DNA of 7,630 bases, from positions 1 through 7,630 of the forward strand of contig CAKARF010000040.1 of NCBI GenBank assembly GCA_916720465.1. The letters are read 5' to 3'. Numbering within the stretch: the stretch's first letter is position 1; each line of letters opens with the position of its first letter. This DNA comes from an uncultured Atopobium sp. (lineage in GTDB: Bacteria; Actinomycetota; Coriobacteriia; Coriobacteriales; Atopobiaceae). Shown in pieces: positions 1 through 6,657 of the stretch. A model generated the notes under the pieces. It did no database searches. It was not told the origin of the DNA and saw only the letters and a list, made by a program, of their open reading frames with translations. The translations under genes were made by a program, and so were the position numbers.

Positions 1-560
1 TGAAGGTTGTAATTGCTTCAGATATTCACGGCGCTGCCGACTATTGCGAGAAGCTTATGCAGGTCATAGAGGAGGAGCAGCCAAAGTACGTCTTGCTTCT
101 TGGAGATTTGCTCTATCACGGTCCTCGCAACGATCTTCCTGCAGATTATGCACCAAAGCGCGTCATTGAGATGCTGAATAGTATTTCCGATAAGGTCATT
201 GCGGTCCGCGGAAATTGCGAGGCAGAGGTTGACCAGATGGTTCTGGATTTCCCTTGCATGGCTGATTACAACATCTTGTTTGATAAAGATCCAAAGACGG
301 GTAAGCAGTTCACTATCTTCTTTACTCACGGTCACGTCTTTGGCCCTGGTATTCATAACAGCGTTGATAAATGGCCTCAGACGCCAAGTATGGACGCGTT
401 TGTGTACGGCCATACGCACAGAAAAGTTAACATGCAGAGCGCTGACCACCCAGAGGTCACCGTGTTTAATCCAGGTTCTGTAGGCATTCCAAAGGACGGC
501 ACGCACAGCTGCGGAATCTACGAGGACGGCGAGTTTAGGCACGTTATCCTGGGCGAGTAG
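1..560 (+). CDS. yfcE: YfcE-family metallophosphodiesterase (first base of start codon outside window)
   Basis: A calcineurin-like phosphoesterase of the YfcE/MJ0936 type, a cytoplasmic metal-dependent phosphodiesterase; the natural substrate is not settled for the family. Bases 1-2 are TG, in frame with a full-length protein, so the ATG very probably begins one base before the window (186 aa; E. coli YfcE is about 184 aa). The five metal-binding motifs appear in order, numbered from that Met: DIH at 8-10, GD at 35-36, GNCE at 71-74, THGH at 109-112, GHTH at 137-140, followed by NPGS at 157-160. An internal ATG at base 57 would remove the DIH motif, so it is not the start. The stop is TAG at 558-560. 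Promoter and upstream partners lie outside the window. A GC-rich gap and an intrinsic terminator follow, so it probably ends its transcript. Family assignment is secure; the symbol is by similarity. Confidence 0.93.
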   Translation, partial: KVVIASDIHGAADYCEKLMQVIEEEQPKYVLLLGDLLYHGPRNDLPADYAPKRVIEMLNSISDKVIAVRGNCEAEVDQMVLDFPCMADYNILFDKDPKTGKQFTIFFTHGHVFGPGIHNSVDKWPQTPSMDAFVYGHTHRKVNMQSADHPEVTVFNPGSVGIPKDGTHSCGIYEDGEFRHVILGE

Positions 561-660
561 CTGTCGAGCAGTCGGCGAGCGGCCGGCGGACGGTTGCCGA
601 GCAGCAACCAAGCTGCGTTGCGCCACATGTTGCGTGCCGCGAGCTCATTCATTTACGCAA
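561..660. other. GC-rich intergenic patch with overlapping inverted repeats
   Basis: This stretch between the yfcE stop and the terminator is visibly richer in G and C than the sequence on its right. It holds GGTTGC (591-596 region) pairing with GCAACC (603-608 region), and the same GCAAC can also pair with GTTGC near 616-620, giving two mutually exclusive small hairpins. It stays open in the yfcE frame up to TGA at 711, but the YfcE family ends at the annotated stop and the translated text is Arg/Ala/Ser-rich with no recognisable motif. I see no gene here. It may be a 3' UTR structure or decayed sequence. Confidence 0.4.
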
Positions 661-667
661 ACAGAAT

Positions 668-702
668 GGCGAGAAGATCGATTGGTCTTCTCGCCTTATT
701 TT
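668..702 (+). terminator. Intrinsic terminator after yfcE
   Basis: A perfect 10-bp stem (GGCGAGAAGA at 668-677 with TCTTCTCGCC at 686-695), an 8-nt loop, then the T-rich run TTATTTT (696-702). It is about 108 bases after the yfcE stop and well before the promoter of the next operon, so it separates the two units. Confidence 0.88.
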
Positions 703-792
703 GTGGAGGGTGAGTATTACAAGAATAAATGACAAGAAATATGTATAGAATTGCAAGCAATGTTCGTTGATAAAAACTAATTGAAAAAATAA

Positions 793-820
793 TGAACCTT
801 TTGGAGAACTCTCTCGTCTT
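793..820 (+). promoter_or_regulatory. Putative ECF-sigma promoter for the zinc-ribbon/sigma operon
   Basis: TGAACC (793-798), followed by CTTTT, carries the AAC core typical of ECF -35 elements. CGTCTT (815-820) matches the CGTC-type -10 element of many ECF groups in Gram-positive bacteria. The spacer is exactly 16 nt, which is normal for this class. Transcription would start near 827, leaving about 33 nt of leader before the ATG at 860. The second gene of the operon encodes an ECF-type sigma factor, so autoregulation is the natural reading; that is inference. A weaker housekeeping-like pair (TTGATA at 767-772, TAATGA at 790-795) overlaps it and could supply basal transcription. Confidence 0.6.
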
Positions 821-859
821 AGTAAGGGACAAGGAAAATCCTCAACAAAAGGAGTTCAA

Positions 860-1606
860 ATGAAGTGCATTCAGTGTGGTCAAGAATTAGAAGAGGGCGC
901 AAAGTTTTGCTACTCGTGTGGAGCAAAGGTGCAGAATACCTTTTGCAGTCAGTGCGGAGCTGAAATGCCTCGTGATGCAAAATTTTGTGGTTCCTGTGGA
1001 AGTAAAACCAGCAATGATTCCTCACTTTCAACTTCAGACAAATATGCGATTGAAACCTCGTTATCCGAGAGCGGCAGAAAGCTTGTAAACGAGCTAAAAA
1101 AACAAACTTCTGAGTTTACTTACGGGACACAAAGTAAGTTCCAAGATATTCAGGCTCAGATTTCAGAACGATCTAAAGATACATTACATTACCTGAATAA
1201 GGCATATCTATTTAGTGCAATTGGTATGTTTTTGTCTCCACTTCTGCCTTTTATGCAGGTTAAAGGTTTAGCGAATCGCATATACAATTTTGTAGTTGTT
1301 ATAGAAGGGTCAAATACACAAGTGCTTGATGGTGCATTTTATATGGCAATTGCAGCAGTGGCCTTACTGTTTTGGTATAAGAATAAAAAACTAGGTATGT
1401 TAGTTTGTTCTTTGGCGACAATTGTGCTGTTTGCAATTTTTACGGTGAATTTGATTAATCAAGTTATTGCTAGTTTTAGAGGACAAAACGCAGTTTACCT
1501 GGAGTGGCAAATCGGCTTTTATCTAGTGATGATTTCAGTCACCATTTTTATTTTTTCTGGAATTTTCTACTATCTGTTATCTAAGAAAGCACAGAAGTCT
1601 GCTTAG
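860..1606 (+). CDS. Double zinc-ribbon protein with about four membrane helices
   Basis: A 248-aa membrane protein of unknown function. Two zinc ribbons sit at the N-terminus: C3/C6 with C17/C20, and C29/C32 with C43/C46, each CxxC-10-CxxC. A polar, probably helical stretch follows (about 55-112). Hydrophobic segments at about 115-134, 157-173, 177-199 and 217-240 suggest four membrane helices, with the ribbons most likely in the cytoplasm. The start is supported by AAAAGGAG at 847-854, five bases before the ATG. It is the first gene of an operon: the sigma-factor gene begins 39 bases after its stop, with nothing resembling a terminator between. The pairing suggests a partner or modulator of that sigma factor, or a membrane sensor, but no catalytic motif or classical anti-sigma domain (no HxxxCxxC) is visible. 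Codon use is more A/T-rich than in yfcE or asnA. Confidence 0.85.
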   Translation: MKCIQCGQELEEGAKFCYSCGAKVQNTFCSQCGAEMPRDAKFCGSCGSKTSNDSSLSTSDKYAIETSLSESGRKLVNELKKQTSEFTYGTQSKFQDIQAQISERSKDTLHYLNKAYLFSAIGMFLSPLLPFMQVKGLANRIYNFVVVIEGSNTQVLDGAFYMAIAAVALLFWYKNKKLGMLVCSLATIVLFAIFTVNLINQVIASFRGQNAVYLEWQIGFYLVMISVTIFIFSGIFYYLLSKKAQKSA

Positions 1607-1645
1607 TTTACAAATAAGTAGATCAAATAGGAGGATAAGCGCCAA

Positions 1646-3571
1646 ATGAAAATGTATTGCTTGAACTGCAGTAAACTCTACGACTCTTCTGACAAGTTTT
1701 GTCACATCTGTGGAAACAAGCTTGAAGATGAACTGGGCTGTTATGCCGTTCAGTTTCTCAAAGGCGATCAAAATGCTGTCGAGAAAATCTATAGATGTAC
1801 TGAAGGCTGGGTAAGGGCATTAGTTTGCCAAAGCCTTAGAGGAGCAGATGTTGAAGATTGCATGCAAGAGCTCTATCTGCGTGCTTTTAAAAACATGAAT
1901 CAGTTCAAGGGTCAGCCTGCAGCTTTTAGAGGTTGGTTTAATACAGTTGTTAAGTCGGGCATTATTGATTACGTCAGAAGTCAAAAGAAAACTTGGGATC
2001 ATCAAGCTGAAAAGACAGATGATACTGAAGACGAGTTCTTTGATATTGCTGATGAAAGCATAGAGCTTAATCCTGAAGCACGACTGGACAAAAAAGAAGC
2101 TTATAACCTTATGGATGTACTGCTCAATGAGCTTACAGAAGAGCAGCGTCTTTGTATTGAACTTTTCTACATTGAAAACAAAAAGCAAAAAGAAATTGCT
2201 GAGTATCTCAATATTCCTTTAGGAACGGTTAAATCAAGACTTTTTAGTAGCAAAGAAATTCTTCAGACAAAGATTCGTGAGATGGAGAAAAAGCAAGGTA
2301 TTTGCCTGTTTGGTATGTCTCCTATTTGGTACTTTATGTGGCTTGCGCATGGAGAAAACTCCGACACAATTATGGCAGAGACGCTTTCAAAGATTTCTCA
2401 GCTCCTTACAACTTCTGGAGCTGGTGCAGCACAAGTAGCAGGAAAAGCCGCAGCTAAAGGCAATGCACTAGCTGCAAAGACTGCCTCATCTGCAGGCGCT
2501 AAGGCAGCTGCTACAAAGGCAGCAGGATTAGGAGCTAAATCACTTGCTACAAAAATTGCTATTGGAGTAGTCACGCTATCTTTTGTAGGAGCAGGCATAG
2601 CTTACTCTGCTGGAGTATTTAGTCCTTCTCAACAAAAGAGCCAAGAGACTGAGGTGAGCACTCAAGAAACAAATAACAAAGAGGAAGACGCACCAGAAGT
2701 AGACCCAGTTAAAAAGGCAATGTACGAGCAATACAGTGATATTATTGATAATGCCTCAAGTTACGACTTTGGAAGCGTTCCATCAAATGATCAGCGCACC
2801 TATCAGTATGCCTTAGTGTATATGGACAGCGCTAATCCTGATATCCCTCAACTTCTTTTAAAGACGCAGTCAAATAATAACGGCATAAACAATGTCAAGA
2901 TTTTTAGTTTTGATAAGGACACAAAGCAAGCTTATGAAGTCCAAAATACAAAGGGCATTATAGAGGGTGTTGCAGGTGCAGGTGGCTTTAGAGGTTCTTT
3001 GACAGTAGATAGTGATAAAAACGGGTTAATTGCAATAAGTTGGTCTTCAGGTTCTGGCAGTGGATTCGGTTACAGATATACACTTTCTGGTCAAGATGCA
3101 ATCTCAACTAAAGAATGGGAGGGCACTATTACAGATCTTCCTGATGATATGAAGGGAGAAGAAATCACTTGGTCTGACAGTCGGGATAGGACGCCCATTG
3201 CGCAAGCTTTCTCAGATGTTTCAATTTTTGATAAAAAGCAAATAACGGTTCAGGGAAGACTTAGATATCTGACACTGCAAGAGATTCTTGACTTGCAGGG
3301 AATGCAATATCCTGGGCAAATGGACTTTACAGAGCGTGAATACGTCTTTGTCTTGGATAAAAAACAGGATGTTGCGGGACTTACGGGCGATTATGGTGAA
3401 TATAGAATTCGTCGTAGGGACATAATCCAAGTTGAACCTCAAGAAAACCTAGATCAGTATTTGGATAAAGATATAAAGATGACGTATTCGGTTGAAGGTA
3501 CCTATTTCCCAACAGATGCGCGTATTCCAGCCGGCGGACCTGTTGTCAAAGATGTTACCTTCTCGGAGTAA
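1646..3571 (+). CDS. Membrane-anchored ECF sigma factor: zinc ribbon, sigma r2/r4, TM helix, outside domain
   Basis: A 641-aa multidomain protein. Residues 1-24 are a zinc ribbon (C5/C8, C19/C22). About 34-115 is sigma region 2, with the typical acidic 'DVEDCMQELYLRAF' helix (68-81) and the W97...IIDYVR (106-111) pattern. About 152-206 is region 4, ending in the recognition helix around PLGTVKSRLF (191-200). After a short hydrophobic patch (about 219-234), residues 257-303 are an Ala/Lys/Gly-rich linker and about 303-323 form a single transmembrane helix. Residues 324-641 begin with an acidic, Gln/Thr-rich linker and form a predicted extracytoplasmic domain I do not recognise; its last 115 residues look beta-rich. 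Predicted topology is N-in, C-out. AGGAGG at 1629-1634 favours the ATG at 1646 over the one at 1652. Similar fused sigma factors exist in actinobacteria and clostridia, as I recall; the outside domain is probably the sensor (inference). Confidence 0.88.
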   Translation: MKMYCLNCSKLYDSSDKFCHICGNKLEDELGCYAVQFLKGDQNAVEKIYRCTEGWVRALVCQSLRGADVEDCMQELYLRAFKNMNQFKGQPAAFRGWFNTVVKSGIIDYVRSQKKTWDHQAEKTDDTEDEFFDIADESIELNPEARLDKKEAYNLMDVLLNELTEEQRLCIELFYIENKKQKEIAEYLNIPLGTVKSRLFSSKEILQTKIREMEKKQGICLFGMSPIWYFMWLAHGENSDTIMAETLSKISQLLTTSGAGAAQVAGKAAAKGNALAAKTASSAGAKAAATKAAGLGAKSLATKIAIGVVTLSFVGAGIAYSAGVFSPSQQKSQETEVSTQETNNKEEDAPEVDPVKKAMYEQYSDIIDNASSYDFGSVPSNDQRTYQYALVYMDSANPDIPQLLLKTQSNNNGINNVKIFSFDKDTKQAYEVQNTKGIIEGVAGAGGFRGSLTVDSDKNGLIAISWSSGSGSGFGYRYTLSGQDAISTKEWEGTITDLPDDMKGEEITWSDSRDRTPIAQAFSDVSIFDKKQITVQGRLRYLTLQEILDLQGMQYPGQMDFTEREYVFVLDKKQDVAGLTGDYGEYRIRRRDIIQVEPQENLDQYLDKDIKMTYSVEGTYFPTDARIPAGGPVVKDVTFSE

Positions 3572-3598
3572 CAATTAGCAGGTTAGTGTAGGAATAAT

Positions 3599-3650
3599 AC
3601 TATAGCTAGTGTCCATATTGGACGCTGGCTATAGTTCTCTTGTCTCTATT
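3599..3650. terminator. Hairpin between converging genes, probable terminator
   Basis: Bases 3600-3614 pair with 3620-3634 as a 15-bp stem (two positions G-U when read on the plus strand) around the loop ATATT, with an added A-T pair at 3599/3635. A pyrimidine-rich tail follows on the plus strand (TTCTCTTGTCTCTATT). On the minus strand the tail is TATTATTCC, so it may also serve the converging 458-aa gene ending at 3705. The T runs are imperfect on both sides. It is the only clear hairpin in the 133-bp gap. Confidence 0.65.
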
Positions 3651-3704
3651 GGATTTGTGTTTACGGCTGGTAGCCTTTTGAGCCCGTTCGTTCAACGAAA
3701 TCTC

Positions 3705-5081
3705 TTATTGTCTGGTCAAAGTATCAGTGTTCCAGGTGCTGCTTTCAGAACTGATTGAAACCGTACGGCCGCCATTTGTGGAGGTAAGAGTAAAGGGTTC
3801 GCTTCTCTGGCTTACCTGTCCGTTGAAGGTAAGCTGAATGCCCTTCTCGTCACCTGTCCATGAACCTGTTACGTCAGGCTCGCCACCAATTCGCCAAATA
3901 ACAGTACCATCTTTTTGGATGACTACCTCCATGGACTTACCGTCAGTACCGGTTCCGCTGTAGGTTCCCACCCATCTCTGTGCCTTCTCAAGGTCTTTCT
4001 TGTCTTTTTCTTTCTTTTCTTGCTCTTTTTTGGTCTTCTCGGCTACACCAGATTTGAGAGTTTCACCCTTCTTTATCTGGTCGGAAACACGAGAGTGATA
4101 CGAGTCATATGTTGAATTAGTGCCGGTATCATTGCCCCAGATTTCTTTCTCGTGTTCTATGTCGCCGAGAAGGGCCTGTAGTTCAGCAAGCTTATTTGCC
4201 ACAGACTTTTGATCCATAGTATTTGCGGTATCTGTATCGTTGAAGCTGTTTGCGGTTAGCCTGCGCTTGTAGTCGGCTTCAAACCAGTTACGAATGCTCT
4301 TCTGTCGATCAGAGATTGAACTGTTCAGAATGTTGACGTCTGAGTCATCGGAGCCGTTAGGAAGGCGGAACTGGCCATTTTTCTGGTCGCCGGTGATTTG
4401 TTCTTCAATTTCAGCAAGTTTTTCGTATTGATTGAGAAGTTCAACGCGACTGCTATCGCTGCGTGGATCAACATTTACGCTTTCAATTTGCTCTTGATAT
4501 GAAGCAATTCGTTGTTGAACTGCGTTACGCTGCGCGGCATTGTCTTGGTGGGATTGGAAAACCCAAGCAATGGCCAAAATTCCCGCTACTAGGACGGCTG
4601 CAAGCAGGCCAAATGCAACTTTGCGAAGTGCGTCTGAGCCGTCCTTGGTTTGCTTGCGCTCAACAGAGCTAGGTCCACTTGAAACAACGGTGAACTGCGA
4701 AGGATCGAAGTGCGAAATTGCAGTTGAATCATAGTCGTCGGCTGTGAAGACGTTGATACGATCCGGATCGTTGATAAAGGTTGTGGGTTCTGCGGCGGCC
4801 GCGATAGTAGGGTCAGTGACAGTAGCGGAGTTAGCAACATCGGTAGACGCTTCATCTGGAGTGATGTAAGAGTCATCGATTGGCACCTCGAGAAGCGAGG
4901 TTTCTAGTGTAGGTTCTGTGGATTCGGCGAGCGCATCGGGTTTCTCGACGTCTGCAGTGTCCGTAGCATCTGCGACGTCCGAAGGGCGTGCCGTGTCCGC
5001 GACGTCCGAAAGCTTCTGTCCGCAGTTAGAACAGAGCTCAGCGTGCTTGTCAACTTCAGCTCCGCAGTTGGGGCAATTCAT
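3705..5081 (-). CDS. Zinc-ribbon single-pass membrane protein with coiled-coil stalk and C-terminal beta domain
   Basis: A 458-aa protein of unknown function. Residues 1-25 are a zinc ribbon (C3/C6, C17/C20). About 26-150 is an acidic, Ala/Asp/Thr-rich low-complexity region with VAD-type echoes. About 154-175 is one hydrophobic helix preceded by ALRK. About 180-370 is Gln/Glu/Lys-rich with heptad-like spacing, ending in a highly charged Lys/Glu run (349-366). About 369-458 is a Gly/Thr/Ser-rich, beta-strand-like domain containing WVGTYSG, GTVIWRIGG and TGSWTGDEKGIQLTF, reminiscent of small lipocalin-like ligand domains but not firmly assignable. The expected topology is cytoplasmic ribbon and outside stalk plus head. 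AAGGAG (minus strand, 5089-5094) lies seven bases before the ATG. It converges on the sigma operon and follows asnA on the same strand by 166 bases. The shared ribbon-helix-outside-domain plan suggests a related envelope or stress role (inference). Confidence 0.87.
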   Translation of the reverse strand: MNCPNCGAEVDKHAELCSNCGQKLSDVADTARPSDVADATDTADVEKPDALAESTEPTLETSLLEVPIDDSYITPDEASTDVANSATVTDPTIAAAAEPTTFINDPDRINVFTADDYDSTAISHFDPSQFTVVSSGPSSVERKQTKDGSDALRKVAFGLLAAVLVAGILAIAWVFQSHQDNAAQRNAVQQRIASYQEQIESVNVDPRSDSSRVELLNQYEKLAEIEEQITGDQKNGQFRLPNGSDDSDVNILNSSISDRQKSIRNWFEADYKRRLTANSFNDTDTANTMDQKSVANKLAELQALLGDIEHEKEIWGNDTGTNSTYDSYHSRVSDQIKKGETLKSGVAEKTKKEQEKKEKDKKDLEKAQRWVGTYSGTGTDGKSMEVVIQKDGTVIWRIGGEPDVTGSWTGDEKGIQLTFNGQVSQRSEPFTLTSTNGGRTVSISSESSTWNTDTLTRQ

Positions 5082-5139
5082 AGAGTCGCTCCTTAAATCG
5101 CCAGTAGTACCCAGCGGCTATTGGTTAAACTGAGTTCCT

Positions 5140-5169
5140 ATTGTAGCGTTATAACAGGAGAAACACCAA
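5140..5169 (-). promoter_or_regulatory. Weak candidate promoter for the 458-aa zinc-ribbon gene
   Basis: On the minus strand TTGGTG (5164-5169) and TACAAT (5140-5145) are separated by 18 bases, about 59 bases before the start codon. The -10 is good and the -35 is poor. No convincing terminator separates asnA from this gene, so read-through from asnA is also possible. Confidence 0.3.
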
Positions 5170-5247
5170 AATGTTTTAGTCTTGAGGGCATCTGAGCGCA
5201 TTGAGAGTGAAGTGAGGTGGCTCTGCGCCGCGCTTTTGAGCGAAGGA

Positions 5248-6249
5248 TTAGAGCAAAGAAACACCTGCCTCTGCACAGATTTCCTCGGTCTTCTTGTCCC
5301 AGATAGACGCCTGCACCTCTCCGACGTGCGCTTTTTCTAGCAGCAGCATGCAAAGACGGCTCTGGCCAATGCCGCCGCCAATGGTAAAAGGCAGCTCGCC
5401 GTCAATGAGCATCTTGTGGAACGGCAGCTCAAGGCGGTCTTCACATCCAGCGATTGCCAGCTGCGACTTAAGCGCCTCAGCGTCAACGCGAATGCCCATG
5501 CTGCTAATCTCAATCGCAGAGTCCAGGGTCTCATCCCAGAACAACAGGTCACCGTTGAGCGACCAGTCGTCGTAGTCGGGAGACCTGAAGTCGTGAGGCT
5601 GTCCAGAGTTCAGAGTGCCGCCAATACCCACGATAAAGGTTGTTGGATGCTCGCGAACAAACAGATTTTCTCGCTGTTTTGGCGTTTGAGTGGGGTAGAG
5701 GTCCTCCAGCTCCTGCGAGGTCACAAAGGTAACTTCGCGGCTGAGCTGCGTGTTGAGCTGCGGATAGTGCCATTTGAGCTCATCAAGGGTTCCGCAGATT
5801 GCCTCGACAATGCGGCAGACGGCATCTTCCAGCGTATCGGTATTGCGCTCGTCCTGCGTAATGATGCGCTCCCAATCCCACTGGTCTACGTAAATGGAGT
5901 GCAGGTTATCGGGCTGTTCGTCGCGGCGGATAGCGTTCATGTCACAGACCAGGCCGCGGCCGATGGCAAAGTTGTAGCGCCAGAGTGCATAACGCTTCCA
6001 CTTAGCAAGCGACTGAACTACCTCGGCGTTCTTGCCAACGTTTGGCAGGTCAAAGGCAACCGGATGCTCGACGCCATTGAGGTTGTCATTCATGCCGGTA
6101 AGCGGGTCAACAATCAGCGGAGCAGTGACGCGCGACAGCTTCAGTGCAGCGCACAGTTTGGTCAGAAACACATTCTTGACCTGCTCAATTGCTTTCTGTG
6201 TATCGTAAAGCGAAAGGCTTGAACGGTAGCCCTCTGGAATCTTGGTCAT
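5248..6249 (-). CDS. asnA: Aspartate-ammonia ligase (asparagine synthetase A)
   Basis: AsnA makes L-asparagine from aspartate and ammonia with ATP going to AMP and pyrophosphate, in the cytoplasm. It is related to the catalytic core of class II aminoacyl-tRNA synthetases. The 333-aa length fits the family (E. coli 330 aa). Diagnostic blocks match E. coli AsnA as remembered: DNLNGVE (55-61), SLAKWKR (80-86), VDQWDWER (121-128), VGIGG (207-211), PDYDDWS (224-230), LNGD (231-234), SSMGIRVDA (249-257), DRLELP (271-276) and the ATP-site motif GGGIGQSRL (291-299). The start is supported by AAGGAGA (minus strand, 6254-6260), four bases before the ATG. It is divergent from the surface-protein gene. 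I see no T-box leader and no clear sigma-70 promoter just upstream. Nothing is truncated or missing. Confidence 0.97.
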   Translation of the reverse strand: MTKIPEGYRSSLSLYDTQKAIEQVKNVFLTKLCAALKLSRVTAPLIVDPLTGMNDNLNGVEHPVAFDLPNVGKNAEVVQSLAKWKRYALWRYNFAIGRGLVCDMNAIRRDEQPDNLHSIYVDQWDWERIITQDERNTDTLEDAVCRIVEAICGTLDELKWHYPQLNTQLSREVTFVTSQELEDLYPTQTPKQRENLFVREHPTTFIVGIGGTLNSGQPHDFRSPDYDDWSLNGDLLFWDETLDSAIEISSMGIRVDAEALKSQLAIAGCEDRLELPFHKMLIDGELPFTIGGGIGQSRLCMLLLEKAHVGEVQASIWDKKTEEICAEAGVSLL

Positions 6250-6500
6250 GTGGTCTCCTTGGAAGAGAGCTCTAAAAATTTGATTGCGCTGATTTTGCCG
6301 TCTTTCTTTAACCCTTTGGCGAGAAACCCGTGTGATTTAACCGTTTTGTCAAAAAGAGTGAAATATACCTGAGGTTATATCAGTGTTTTTAAGAGACAAT
6401 TTATATTTATGAAGATGTCCATTTGAATACATAGCAACTAGACATACCTATTTATAATCTAAACAAATATGTGCATTAAATGAATACTATATTCTCATAT

Positions 6501-6537
<37 letters not shown>

Positions 6538-6620
6538 TTTAAGGGCAATGAATATGTCTAATTCTCAGAAAAGATAGCAATTAGATGCATAAAGAACTTG
6601 TGAATTGATATTAGTGTGTA

Positions 6621-6645
6621 ATGGTTTGCAATGTAAGTAAACCAT
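6621..6645. promoter_or_regulatory. Inverted repeat ATGGTTT-N11-AAACCAT
   Basis: A perfect 7-bp dyad with an 11-base spacer, 50 bases upstream of the surface-protein ATG. The size and spacing fit a repressor or activator site, or a small leader hairpin. TTGATA at 6605-6610 and TTGCAA at 6626-6631 could be -35 elements around it, but neither has a good -10 partner. The role is inferred from position only. Confidence 0.35.
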
Positions 6646-6657
6646 AGAAGATAGATA

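Noticed and set aside
18..626. 202-codon open frame on the minus strand over yfcE
   Set aside because: It lies antisense to a clear YfcE protein with all family motifs; the translation has no recognisable domain and the frame is a shadow of the real gene.
561..713. Fifty in-frame codons after the yfcE stop, as if by stop read-through
   Set aside because: The family ends at the TAG; the extension is low-complexity Arg/Ala/Ser and runs through the terminator hairpin. A GC-rich stretch has few stops by chance.
4589..4876. 95-codon minus-strand frame inside the 458-aa gene
   Set aside because: It is a shifted-frame shadow of the acidic linker and helix region of the zinc-ribbon gene, with no independent start signal.
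5416..6222. 268-codon open frame on the plus strand over asnA
   Set aside because: It is antisense to an unmistakable AsnA; no credible ribosome-binding site or domain supports it.
6250..6420. T-box or other riboswitch leader for asnA
   Set aside because: No T-box core sequence or large structured leader is visible between asnA and the AT-rich zone.
6590..6625. Second ECF-type promoter (GAACTT) before the surface-protein gene
   Set aside because: No CGTC-like -10 element is found at 15-18 bases downstream.
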